A DNA stretch of 41,364 bases, from IMG/VR virus record IMGVR_UViG_3300030331_003482, positions 1-41,364 of that record, one strand, 5' to 3'. Shown here piece by piece: positions 27,001 to 32,963 of the stretch. Source of the stretch: a virus. The notes beneath the pieces are model-generated. The model did not search any database and was not told the DNA's origin. It worked only from the letters and a program-made list of their open reading frames with translations. The position numbers and the translations under genes were made by a program. How positions within the stretch are numbered: the first letter of the stretch is position 1; every line of letters starts with the position of its first letter.

Positions 27001-29113
27001 TAAGTCAGACATACAACAAGCTAGAGAAGATATTGTGTTTAGTAAGCGTGGTAAAAAGAGTCAAAAGTTTAATGAAATACTAGAAGAAACAAAAGGAATA
27101 AGAGCTGAAACTGAATATTCAGACGCCGCAGGTAAAGCAAGGGGTGCAAGAAAAGGTAAATTTAGTTTCTTTATACCTCCATCGGCTGAAGATCTTATGG
27201 GTTTAATGTATAGATTCATGGGTAAAGGTAAACAAGGCGAAGCACACAAAAAGTTTTTTGAAGATATGATAGCTAAACCTTTAGCTAGAGGTATAGACAG
27301 TATAAATAGAGCTAAACAAGCTTTAAGAAATGACTATGAAGCTATTAAAAAAGAATATAAAGATGTTCATAATAAACTTAAAATAGATAGTGGCTATAAT
27401 AACTTTACAAACGATGTGGCTGTAAGGGTTTACTTATGGACTAAAGCTGGTATGAAAATACCTGGTTTATCTAAAACAGATATTAAAAACCTTACTGATA
27501 TAGTAAAAAATGATCCTAGGATGTTAGAGTTTGCCAATAAAGTTTCGGCTGCTACTAAATTAAAAGAAGGATACATTGAACCACAAGATGACTGGTTAGC
27601 TAGCAGCATAGGTTTAGATATATTAAACATAAACCAAACAATAAGAAGAGGTGAGTATTTAAAAGAGTTTAATGACAATGTGGCTGAAATATTTAGCCCT
27701 GAAAATAAAAATAAAATTAGAGCTTTATATGGTGATAATTTTGTTGAAGCATTAGAAGATGTCATATATAGAGTTCAAAATGGTACTAATAGAAATTTTG
27801 GCAAAAATAGATTAGTAAATAATTTTATGACATGGATAAACTCTGCTACTGGTACTATAATGTTTTTTAATACGAGATCAGCGGTGTTGCAGACAATATC
27901 TTTTGCTAACTTTGTTAACTTTACAGATAATAATATATTAGCAGCTGGTAGAGCTTTTGCTAACCAAGGTCAGTTTTGGAAAGATTTTGGAACATTATTT
28001 GATTCAGACTTTTTAAAACAAAGACGTGGTGGTATGAGTCAAGATGTTAACTGGCAAGAAATAACAGACGCAATAAAAGGATCTAAAAGTCCAGTTACAA
28101 GAGCTATATCATTATTACTACAAAAAGGATTTTTACCTACACAAATAGCAGATAGTTTTGCTATAGCTTTAGGTGGTGCTAGTTTCTTTAGAAACAGAAT
28201 AGGTAAATATGAAAAAGAAGGTATGTCTCCTGGTGATGCTGAAAAACAAGCATTTTTAGATTTTCAAGAGGTAGCTGAAAAAACACAGCAGTCTGGTAGA
28301 CCTGATTTAATATCACAGCAGCAAGCAAGTCCACTTGGTAGAGTTTTATTAGCTTTTCAAAACGTTACTATGCAGTACAATAGGTTAGCTAAAAAAGACG
28401 TACTAGACTTAGTTAATGGAAGAAGGGAGCCTGGCGTTGATTCTTACACAAAAAGCGCTGCTATAAAAGTTGGTAGAGTTGCTTATTATATGGGTATGCA
28501 AAACCTAATATTTAATGCTATGCAACAAGCTTTATTTGCTATGATATTTGATGATGAAACTGACGAGGAAGAAAAAGAAAGATATAATGGTATAGCCAAT
28601 GGTATGGCTGATTCAATACTACGTGGTATGGGTATAGCTGGTGGTATTGTTGCTACACTAAAAAACATGGCTATAAGATTTGCTAGAGAAGATGCTAAAC
28701 CTGGAGGTAGAGGTGACTATGCTTACGTGTTAATAGAAGGTATTAATGTTTCTCCACCGGTTGGTAGTAAAGCAAGAAAGGTTTATAGCGCATTAAAAAC
28801 ATACGAGTTTAACAAAGAAGAAATGAAAAGAAAAGGTTTATCATTAGATAACCCAGCTTATGAAGCAGCCGCTAATGTTATATCAGCTGGTACTAATGTA
28901 CCTACAGACCGTTTATATTATAAAATAGAAAGCATTGGCACTATGTTAGATAACGAAACTCAAGCTTGGCAAAGAATAGCGTTAGCCTTAGGTTGGAGAG
29001 ACTGGCAGCTTGGTTTAACAGATGCTAAGCCTAAACCTCCTATGGTATATGATAGAAAAAGACAAAGTAGAGATTCGGGTGCAAGAAAAACTATTTCAAG
29101 AAAATCTAATTAA
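21023..29113 (+). CDS. Giant polyvalent ejection protein with HExxH peptidase and HAD phosphatase motifs
   Basis: 2696 residues, one uninterrupted frame. Gly/Ala-rich hydrophobic segments lie near 440-500 and 630-665. A zinc-peptidase motif HEFLH is at 862-866, with Glu918 in DEYLAMF as a likely third ligand. A HAD-fold unit spans ~1838-1990: DFDDT (1840-1844), Thr1919 in LTARP, Lys1956 and FADD (1973-1976) fit motifs I to IV. An EHMIP stretch (Glu1713-His1714) recalls an HNH motif but is weak. The last ~600 residues are helical with aromatic-rich stretches, as in large virion proteins ejected with DNA. As third of the ejection set it corresponds in place to T7 gp16 but is about twice as long. 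Such polyvalent proteins may carry enzymes into the cell early to counter defences or open the envelope; that role here is inference. Confidence 0.75.
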   Translation: MNRSEYMNSLVDQGLSKQEILNKLAEYDAGKSQDPATVEANVGSNNTASSSESGSSESQENNNLSVFENQNKNYLQRREDYINAEGEFDTPEMKAIPLATRAKNVDKFVTAPDVSEYERGVSLDQDGKSRKQKTSFYNEFEDKLNKHLDANFNVTRDKDGNINDIRHKTDTEEYDRARGEGMFGIKDMQTRYVASSDEEIGRAINDVIKNEFIAKDPVLKRKTEEYNKKIQPKIEAIREELIQKYQGRLTSDAKFNEDIYDQMNKEFEDRRRLLGEDLYDDPEFQARIQKYEKIRNNYFDSSIKKIKRFRDPSLRLYDNIPYVGNLLEGMDSAVAGMIQGGKGVVLNKEEKDITSAQKELTELKNKLAKNPELGDQEKEYITGTVELFGKDDKGEQRTRVKKEKGTLNDLIKKKEDELAEHTKNYLSVLESYEKGKDKQALYRSFSITDGDVDLGDVLGTIGNVAPYMAVAVTPYVGAPLIAATSYGNSRQDILANQMSKKLGKDVSELTAQDYVDFAKNNEEEINEFYVGAGAVAMAYLERLGATKVASKTAKVLGLGKSANSQVYGSLLKGHFGKFAQGLSGRAKDATLSSVFEGGTEVLQETIEGVGNYLGDETINDKSFNNAFLNNEYVRADELLEAGAAGALIGGIFPGLGGIAKQTTVELRTAARMFSTKFDMKNNSARAEQYFDGLKQELERRKGLSPGNPLRLTEAEYKQEIDYMQDLYGKSMRVKGNLDANVKHDIFKLMYERDNVKKELADPNVDESAHKKLNSRLVEINAEIENKQGVDFVKSGIKQLKDLGFTEDLDIDAGKSQAELEKEFEGNEDAVKTSYGWFDPKTNKMFVNSELANMDGNVTTAQHEFLHPITKALIQSGKIKKETILDLVNKYDTNNYVQGRIDGDKETYTDEYMDKNLDEYLAMFGEGVAANEINIENESTFTGVKNFVKQVLGVALPKANIDFNTVDGLKNFMVEYSKSDREGKLTESLVSSLKGVKQVGREGEAVMSSRLADKLSEYGGNKTRLVNETLMSTPDGRMVDMQSVPLTESEFGQEIGGVVESITKRLFDKIPSDLTRVLNEDRGKARQAYKDALVSKAATILQNEWDPSKQRGQSLDSWLTQLLNQRANSLATELGVEQTFTQEATGQEATTEIETTQEADKEFINIREGVFRIETGSPQYEKILNKVKDIITRKNLVKRSGKKVVLDFNNKNLRKDLNEIFQKEVRKILVSEGLIPKNVDDYKAWLGKNKGRIWSKLSQDVINKRFPDLVTKVVDRQTRKQSKLDINTKNINAGNALFIKNNIDTDAFVEYFSGRARKESLGQALAIELANDATVQVMGDPDVLLKRDQEGLNKGTMKNESAKAAMAKVVQRPTDLVFSKKAAELSVGDGPQKSDYDKIIDTFKSKDFIDDLDKYASDPSGKVRSSIKRIINEHLRKAGLETVSIGDISKIADQMIPGAIKVDVQGNLDIENAGQTIANYLLSTHEGSREVISVKAGVEGGFDKSDLKVINNGRKAVKSSTEAILDGEIYDGDKKVKLKTDPKNLKLINRAYVNPGDMGGFKSKNGTTPADIKVKETEVQKKDGQKRTSLFLNESDFSNNVSSLQDQNSLTSKLGSKDAYINDKNVDINPNDYKQIRDDGIKAKKILQDYIDDLRLLVKHGYISNKQARILIESQFQDTNGLGRQAAVLSYIPTKGIDAIRKLLNIDGDNFVFEHMIPANNIATLAYNYIINGDAKSKKDFDAEFKNYKSAIIPKAIDNVLKDKGTMSIMGIKHKLGQDPLTSRYENILDNIEVHDLENGNIIGENKVVLSKSYKKDQLIDKAIEMARRTDAPKKGITVMDFDDTVAKTKSKIGVTMPDGKFKKINATEFAKASSELSEQGAIFDFSEFNEVKSGQKGPLFDIIKKRVEKFGNKDVFILTARPQESAGAIKKFLEDNGVDIPIENITGLENGSPEAKADFMIAKAAEGYNDFYFADDAIKNVKAVKDVLDIVDVKSDIQQAREDIVFSKRGKKSQKFNEILEETKGIRAETEYSDAAGKARGARKGKFSFFIPPSAEDLMGLMYRFMGKGKQGEAHKKFFEDMIAKPLARGIDSINRAKQALRNDYEAIKKEYKDVHNKLKIDSGYNNFTNDVAVRVYLWTKAGMKIPGLSKTDIKNLTDIVKNDPRMLEFANKVSAATKLKEGYIEPQDDWLASSIGLDILNINQTIRRGEYLKEFNDNVAEIFSPENKNKIRALYGDNFVEALEDVIYRVQNGTNRNFGKNRLVNNFMTWINSATGTIMFFNTRSAVLQTISFANFVNFTDNNILAAGRAFANQGQFWKDFGTLFDSDFLKQRRGGMSQDVNWQEITDAIKGSKSPVTRAISLLLQKGFLPTQIADSFAIALGGASFFRNRIGKYEKEGMSPGDAEKQAFLDFQEVAEKTQQSGRPDLISQQQASPLGRVLLAFQNVTMQYNRLAKKDVLDLVNGRREPGVDSYTKSAAIKVGRVAYYMGMQNLIFNAMQQALFAMIFDDETDEEEKERYNGIANGMADSILRGMGIAGGIVATLKNMAIRFAREDAKPGGRGDYAYVLIEGINVSPPVGSKARKVYSALKTYEFNKEEMKRKGLSLDNPAYEAAANVISAGTNVPTDRLYYKIESIGTMLDNETQAWQRIALALGWRDWQLGLTDAKPKPPMVYDRKRQSRDSGARKTISRKSN

Positions 29114-29171
29114 ATTTTCACTAAAAACAAGTGATTACATACTAAGTAAAAGACTTTAACTAAACTACAAA

Positions 29172-29468
29172 ATGCCGACAGAAATATTAGACAAACAAGT
29201 AGGAATTGATATAGACGGTGATAAAAAACCAGACATAAAACTAGACATAAAGACGATAGCTATCGTTGTGGGTTTTATAATTAGTGGCTCAATGGGTTAT
29301 CAAACTTTAAAGCAGGAAATAGAATTAGCTAAAGAATTACCTGTATATGAAGTTAAAGAAACATCTGATGGGTTATTACAAAAGCAAAAGCTTGAATACT
29401 TAGAGAAAGAAATTGAAAAACTAGAAGCTAAAGTAAATGATCTAGAAAATAAAGTTTATAAAAAATGA
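29172..29468 (+). CDS. Membrane-anchored coiled-coil protein (paralogue 1)
   Basis: 98 residues. A short polar N-terminus containing DIDGDKKPDIKLDIKT leads into one membrane segment (IAIVVGFIISGSMGY, ~30-45), then a Leu/Glu/Lys coiled coil ending in ENKVYKK. The protein at 30279 has the same plan and shares KLDIKT before the membrane segment and a K-V-Y-basic end. In lysis modules such proteins can be spanin-like or holin-accessory; there is no lipobox, so an outer-membrane spanin is unlikely. It overlaps the HMA-domain gene by four bases (ATGA). The preceding 58-base gap holds only a weak five-pair hairpin. Confidence 0.65.
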   Translation: MPTEILDKQVGIDIDGDKKPDIKLDIKTIAIVVGFIISGSMGYQTLKQEIELAKELPVYEVKETSDGLLQKQKLEYLEKEIEKLEAKVNDLENKVYKK

Positions 29469-29785
29469 TAGCAAAATTATTATTTATATTCCTAGCTCTT
29501 AATAATATAACTCTAAAGGTAAATGGATTAACATGTAGTATGTGTTCGTTTAGTATAGAAAAGAGCGTTGAAAAGGTATATTTTGTAGAAGATGTAGAGG
29601 CTAATATAGAAGATACTACATTTAAGATAATTTTTAAAAAAAATAACTACGTAGATTTTTTTGCATTACAAAACGCTGTTGAAGATGCTGGTTTTTTTAT
29701 AGATAAAGAATCTGTTATAATTGATACAAAAAATTCAAATGAGTTTTGGCAAAATAGTAATTATATAATTTGGAAAAATAATTAA
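29465..29785 (+). CDS. Secreted or membrane-anchored heavy-metal-associated (HMA) domain protein
   Basis: 106 residues. Residues 1-12 (MIAKLLFIFLAL) form a signal peptide or short anchor. Residues ~15-83 follow the HMA/ferredoxin-like order: strand ITLKVNG, metal-binding loop GLTCSMC (Cys24 and Cys27, compare GMTCxxC), helix, strands and a closing DAGFFI that parallels the usual AGY. In cells such domains bind Cu(I) or other soft metals in chaperones and P-type ATPases. A single-domain, apparently exported copy inside a phage lysis block is unusual. The ~20-residue tail is rich in Trp, Asn and aromatics and unlike known HMA tails. Binding is predicted by motif only; the role in infection is unknown. 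Confidence 0.7.
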   Translation: MIAKLLFIFLALNNITLKVNGLTCSMCSFSIEKSVEKVYFVEDVEANIEDTTFKIIFKKNNYVDFFALQNAVEDAGFFIDKESVIIDTKNSNEFWQNSNYIIWKNN

Positions 29786-29792
29786 TGTGATA

Positions 29793-30254
29793 ATGGAAAA
29801 AATAAGTAAACATATAAGTTACAAAGAAGGTGTGTATAGCATAACAGCTTTAAGGCTAGGTTTAAATAATGATCCCTCTGATGATCATTTACAAAACATG
29901 AAGCTTTTGGCAGAAAAAGTATTTGAACCTCTTAGAGCTCACGTAGGAGGTCCTATAAAGATAAATTCGTTTTATCGTGGACCAGAACTTAATGCTGCTA
30001 TAGGAGGATCAGCTAAATCTCAACACTGTCACGGACAAGCAATAGATATTGATGACACTTATGGTCATATGAAAAACTGTGATATGTATGAATTTATAAA
30101 AGAAAATTTAGATTTTGACCAGATGATATGGGAGTTTGGTGATGATAAAAATCCAAACTGGGTGCATGTTAGTTATAATAATCCTGGTGAAAATAGAAGA
30201 AGATGCTTAAAAGCTTACCGTGAAGATGGTAAAACCAGATACATGGTAATATAG
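29793..30254 (+). CDS. M15-family peptidase endolysin
   Basis: 153 residues from the ATG at 29793; a GTG two codons earlier is possible but less likely. The zinc-site signature SQHCHGQAID (76-85) fits SxHxxGxAxD, with His78 and Asp85 as ligands, and WVHV (His125) supplies the third; Glu114 in IWEFG is a candidate catalytic base. Family M15 includes VanY-type carboxypeptidases and phage L-alanyl-D-glutamate endopeptidases, which cut peptidoglycan stem peptides. No signal peptide is present, so export would need a holin. It lies between two paralogous membrane/coiled-coil genes and upstream of a holin candidate. Confidence 0.88.
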   Translation: MEKISKHISYKEGVYSITALRLGLNNDPSDDHLQNMKLLAEKVFEPLRAHVGGPIKINSFYRGPELNAAIGGSAKSQHCHGQAIDIDDTYGHMKNCDMYEFIKENLDFDQMIWEFGDDKNPNWVHVSYNNPGENRRRCLKAYREDGKTRYMVI

Positions 30255-30278
30255 ACTAACCAGAAACAACATAAAAAA

Positions 30279-30587
30279 ATGGCAAAAAAAATAAGTGAAG
30301 ATACAGAAGTAAAATTAGACATTAAAACTATAGGTTTATTAGTTGCCGGTGTAATATCGCTAGCTAGTATGTGGTTTACCCTACAAGGAGAAATACAAGA
30401 AATTAATAGCAAAGTAGAAAACATTAGTAGTGAAGAGTTTGTACAAAAAATGGAGTTTCAATTAAAGGACGAACTTGTTAGATCAACTATTATACAAATA
30501 GAAAAATCAACTGAAGTTTTAAAAGAAGATATACTAGACAATAAAGAATCAATAAAAGAATTAGAAGATAAAGTTTATAGAAGATGA
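30279..30587 (+). CDS. Membrane-anchored coiled-coil protein (paralogue 2)
   Basis: 102 residues. Polar N-terminus with EVKLDIKTIG, one membrane segment (~17-33, LLVAGVISLASMWF), then a long charged coiled coil ending in EDKVYRR. Length, topology and both ends match the protein at 29172, which points to duplication. The two copies flank the HMA and M15 genes. Topology with a short inner part and a long coiled coil outside would suit a periplasm-spanning lysis factor or a holin regulator; neither is proven. It overlaps the next start by four bases (ATGA). Confidence 0.65.
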   Translation: MAKKISEDTEVKLDIKTIGLLVAGVISLASMWFTLQGEIQEINSKVENISSEEFVQKMEFQLKDELVRSTIIQIEKSTEVLKEDILDNKESIKELEDKVYRR

Positions 30588-30907
30588 AAAATTTAATAAT
30601 AATACTATTTATACTATTTAGCTTTGCAGCTAAAGCCCAAGAACAGATTACTGTTATACATTTTAACTACAAGTGGAATGATAGAAATAATTATAACATT
30701 AAAGGGCTTAAAAACGCTAAACTTCAATATGCTTGGTTAGAAGAACAACCTGATCATATTAGAGAAACAATAAAAGCAGTTCCTGTTATAGTTGTTTTAG
30801 GAAAAGACGGTAAGGTAAGAGGTCAGTTTTCAGCTGATATATCGTTTAAAATTCAAGCAAAAAAAGAAGATATACAAAAGTTTATAGATACTATTAAAGA
30901 CAAATAA
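30584..30907 (+). CDS. Secreted thioredoxin-fold protein lacking the CxxC site
   Basis: 107 residues. A clear signal peptide (MKNLIIILFILFSFAAKA, cleavage probably before QEQ) has the form common in Bacteroidota. The mature part has a first strand ITVIHFNY, a long helix, then KAVPVIVVLGKDGKV, where the proline after Val is the usual cis-Pro of thioredoxins, followed by strands and a last helix. Where thioredoxins carry WCxxC the sequence reads KWNDRNN, so no redox site exists; there is no cysteine at all. It may have become a binding protein in the periplasm or envelope. The fold is inferred from pattern; an unrelated alpha/beta fold is the alternative. Confidence 0.55.
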   Translation: MKNLIIILFILFSFAAKAQEQITVIHFNYKWNDRNNYNIKGLKNAKLQYAWLEEQPDHIRETIKAVPVIVVLGKDGKVRGQFSADISFKIQAKKEDIQKFIDTIKDK

Positions 30908-30913
30908 TTAATC

Positions 30914-31186
30914 ATGCCAGCTAAAACAAAAAGAAAACCTGATGTAAGAAAAACTACTAAAGGTAAGAATAGAAACTTTAGGACTATTAAAGAAGGCGCT
31001 GGCATGACTAAAAAAGGAGTTGCGGCTTATAGACGTAAAAATCCTGGTAGTAAATTAAAAACAGCGGTAACAGGTAAAGTAAAGCCTGGTAGTAAAGCCG
31101 CTAAACGTAGAAAATCATTTTGCGCTAGATCAAAAGGTTGGACCAGCGAAAGAGGTCGAGCAGCTAGACGTAGATGGAGATGTTAA
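30914..31186 (+). CDS. Small basic two-cysteine protein (DUF6321-like)
   Basis: 90 residues, about a third Lys or Arg. The central and C-terminal parts (GAGMTKKGVAAYRRKNPGSK, SFCARSKGWTSERGRAARRR) match a family I recall from many marine phages, annotated as a domain of unknown function (probably DUF6321). Two Cys: one in FCARS and one at the C-terminus. Charge suggests binding to DNA, RNA or membranes. It is the first of a run of similar tiny basic genes. Confidence 0.75.
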   Translation: MPAKTKRKPDVRKTTKGKNRNFRTIKEGAGMTKKGVAAYRRKNPGSKLKTAVTGKVKPGSKAAKRRKSFCARSKGWTSERGRAARRRWRC

Positions 31187-31190
31187 AAGT

Positions 31191-31349
31191 ATGAAAGATA
31201 GAGGGTTAGGTGATACAGTTCACCGATTTACAAAAGCAACAGGAATAAAATCAATGGTTGATAGAGTTTCAGAAGGTTTAAACATACCCTGTGGTTGTGA
31301 AGGGAGACGTAAAGCTATGAACGCTTTATTTCCGTATAAAAAGAAATGA
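31191..31349 (+). CDS. Small phage protein with CGC motif
   Basis: 52 residues starting at the ATG four bases after the previous stop. The middle reads GLGDTVHRFTKATGIKSMVD and the end NIPCGCEGRRKAMNALFPYK. From memory this short protein, with its GLNIPCGC, R-K and N-x-LFPY elements, is widespread in marine phages without a known role. Both cysteines sit in the CGC. Its stop overlaps the next ATG (ATGA), so coupling is likely. Confidence 0.75.
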   Translation: MKDRGLGDTVHRFTKATGIKSMVDRVSEGLNIPCGCEGRRKAMNALFPYKKK

Positions 31350-31423
31350 CAAGTATAATAATTTTAATACTAGCGTGTGGTATATTTTATTTTTTATACA
31401 ACGCGTTTAAAAACGATTGGTAA
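31346..31423 (+). CDS. Tiny single-membrane-segment peptide
   Basis: 25 residues: a hydrophobic stretch of ~18 residues (IIILILACGIFYFLYNAF) followed by KNDW. The start overlaps the previous stop (ATGA) and the next gene begins one base after its TAA. Such tiny membrane peptides occur in lysis blocks as holin helpers or antiholins, but the role is not shown here. It is short enough that chance cannot be excluded; the exact fit between neighbours supports it. Confidence 0.55.
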   Translation: MTSIIILILACGIFYFLYNAFKNDW

Positions 31424-31424
31424 T

Positions 31425-31652
31425 ATGTGGGCATTATTTAAAGACAAAAACGATATTAACGAAAAAAATATTGTAGGATTTGCATCATTTATAGTTATGG
31501 TATTATTTGCTGTAGCAGATCTATTAACTAGTTTAATAGCTGATAAAGATCTTATTATTAACGAGGTGGTTTATAACTCATTTGTATGGGTTACATTAGG
31601 CTGCTTTGGTATATCATCAATAGAAAAATTTAAAAGCAATGGGAAAAATTAG
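31425..31652 (+). CDS. Holin candidate with two membrane segments
   Basis: 75 residues from the ATG at 31425 (an earlier GTG in frame at 31377 would overlap the peptide gene and is less likely). Segments ~19-39 (VGFASFIVMVLFAVADLLTS) and ~50-66 (YNSFVWVTLGCFGISSI) are hydrophobic and joined by a short charged loop, a hairpin typical of small holins. A charged N-terminus (FKDKNDINEKN) and basic C-terminus fit. It would permeabilise the inner membrane to release the M15 endolysin encoded ~1.2 kb upstream. No experimental family known to me. It overlaps the next gene by 14 bases. Confidence 0.6.
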   Translation: MWALFKDKNDINEKNIVGFASFIVMVLFAVADLLTSLIADKDLIINEVVYNSFVWVTLGCFGISSIEKFKSNGKN

Positions 31653-31776
31653 TCCAGCTTGTAAAGCTGCAGCGAAAAGAAAATTTAAAGTATGGCCTAG
31701 CGCTTACGCTTCAGGTTGGGGTGTAAGATGTACAAAGGCAGGTGGACCAGGTAGAATGGGTAAGTCTAAAAAGTAA
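31639..31776 (+). CDS. Small basic two-cysteine protein with PSAYASG motif
   Basis: 45 residues: SPACKAAAKRKFKVWPSAYA, then SGWGVRCTKAGGPGRMG. A W-P-S-A-Y-A-S-G motif between two cysteines is one I recall from small proteins of phages and of some large algal viruses (possibly DUF5872-related). Very basic. Start overlaps the holin candidate; stop overlaps the next ATG (TAATG). Confidence 0.7.
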   Translation: MGKISPACKAAAKRKFKVWPSAYASGWGVRCTKAGGPGRMGKSKK

Positions 31777-32054
31777 TGGCTGATCCAGTTAAAGGCACAG
31801 GTAAAAAACCTAAAGGCAGCGGTAGGCGTTTATATACTGACGAAAACCCTAAAGATACAGTTAGTATAAAGTTTGCTACACCCGCAGATGCTAGAGCTAC
31901 TTGCGCTAAAGTAAAGCGTATAAGTAAGCCTTACGCTAGAAAAATACAAATACTTACAGTTGTTGAGCAAAGATCTAAAGCTGCAGGTAAAAGAGAACAA
32001 GCTAGAATAGCTAAAAGATGTAAAATAGCATTAAAAAGAAAACATGGCAAGTAA
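31776..32054 (+). CDS. Small basic two-cysteine protein
   Basis: 92 residues, Lys/Arg-rich. It opens with GTGKKPKGSGRRLYTDENPK and continues with helices containing ATCAKVKRISKPYARKIQIL and a C-terminal KRCKIALKRK. The Y-T-D-E-N-P and K-P-Y-A-R-K-I-Q-I elements are ones I recall from conserved marine phage proteins of unknown function. Two Cys, one at each end of the helical part. The stop region overlaps the next gene by 11 bases. Confidence 0.7.
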   Translation: MADPVKGTGKKPKGSGRRLYTDENPKDTVSIKFATPADARATCAKVKRISKPYARKIQILTVVEQRSKAAGKREQARIAKRCKIALKRKHGK

Positions 32055-32283
32055 AAGACCCACATGGAAAGACTCTGACGCGCCAGACGCTAAAGGCAAG
32101 ATGAAAAGTTTATCTTGCTCCGCTTTAGCTAGCTGGATGATTAAGTCAAGAAAAGGTAACGTTAAAAAAATAGTTGGTAGTTTAAATCAACAAATAGTTT
32201 TTAATAGAAAACGTAATCCCAGCTACGCTGCTAAAATGAAGTGCGCTAGAAATAAAGCTGTAAATAGATTAAAGAAAAAATAA
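32044..32283 (+). CDS. Small basic two-cysteine protein
   Basis: 79 residues, strongly basic, helical. It has KSLSCSALASWMIKSRKGNV in the middle and a C-terminal YAAKMKCARNKAVNRLKKK. Two Cys. It shares 11 bases with the gene before and one base with the gene after. Like its neighbours it may bind nucleic acid, but there is no motif to prove it. Confidence 0.65.
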   Translation: MASKRPTWKDSDAPDAKGKMKSLSCSALASWMIKSRKGNVKKIVGSLNQQIVFNRKRNPSYAAKMKCARNKAVNRLKKK

Positions 32284-32963
32284 TGGCATTTAAAATGAAA
32301 AGTGTAAACGATGTATTAAGTTTGCACCATACATCTAACCATAACGATAACGTCATAAAATTAGTTGATATGCCAACTGATAAACATTGGGGTTATATTG
32401 ATGAGCATAAAACTATACATGTTAACAAGAATATAAAGCCGCATCAAATGGCTAAGACTATTAAGCATGAAAAAGTACATAAGAAACAAATGGAAGAAGG
32501 TAGATTAGATTTTAATAGCTTAAGGTACAAGTGGAAGCCTGGTAGAAATGCAGAGACAATAACAATACCTACAGATAAAATAGATACAAGAAGAAGAGAT
32601 TTACCATGGGAAAAAGAAGCTGATCATAAGCCAGCTAATATAAAAGATAAATTAAAAAATAAGCTTGATAAAGCTAAAAATAAAGTAAAAGAAAAAACAG
32701 GTATAGGTTCTGGCAAAGATATTAATGAGTATGGCTACACTAATAAAGAGTGGAAAAACATGGACATACTTAAAAAAATTAGAATAGAAAGAGATCATGA
32801 TATAAAAACTGGTAAAGTTAAAATATCAACCAAAGGTATGGGTGAATATTTAAAATTAAAAGGAGATCCAAGAGCTGATGAAGTTATAAAAGCATTAGAT
32901 CCAGACGGCGTACCTTTAAAACATTGTACAATAACTAGAAACATAAAACGTAAAAAAAGATGA
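32283..32963 (+). CDS. Small HExxH zinc-metallopeptidase-like protein
   Basis: 226 residues. Residues 61-66 read K-HEKVH, a HExxH zinc motif (His62, Glu63, His66) in a helix, and PWEKEAD (109-115) supplies Glu110 or Glu112 as a likely third ligand. This layout resembles DUF4157-type or other minimal zincins. The rest is Lys-rich; residues ~117-140 are a charged helix and the C-terminus ends in KRKKR. No signal peptide. It is the only enzyme-like gene inside the run of basic mini-proteins, so it might act on them, on host proteins, or on virion proteins; none is shown. It overlaps the next start by four bases (ATGA). Confidence 0.6.
   Translation: MAFKMKSVNDVLSLHHTSNHNDNVIKLVDMPTDKHWGYIDEHKTIHVNKNIKPHQMAKTIKHEKVHKKQMEEGRLDFNSLRYKWKPGRNAETITIPTDKIDTRRRDLPWEKEADHKPANIKDKLKNKLDKAKNKVKEKTGIGSGKDINEYGYTNKEWKNMDILKKIRIERDHDIKTGKVKISTKGMGEYLKLKGDPRADEVIKALDPDGVPLKHCTITRNIKRKKR

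Noticed and set aside
29118-29134. Hairpin TCACT/AGTGA in the gap before 29172
   Set aside because: Five AT-rich pairs with a seven-base loop and no T-run; likely to occur by chance at this composition.
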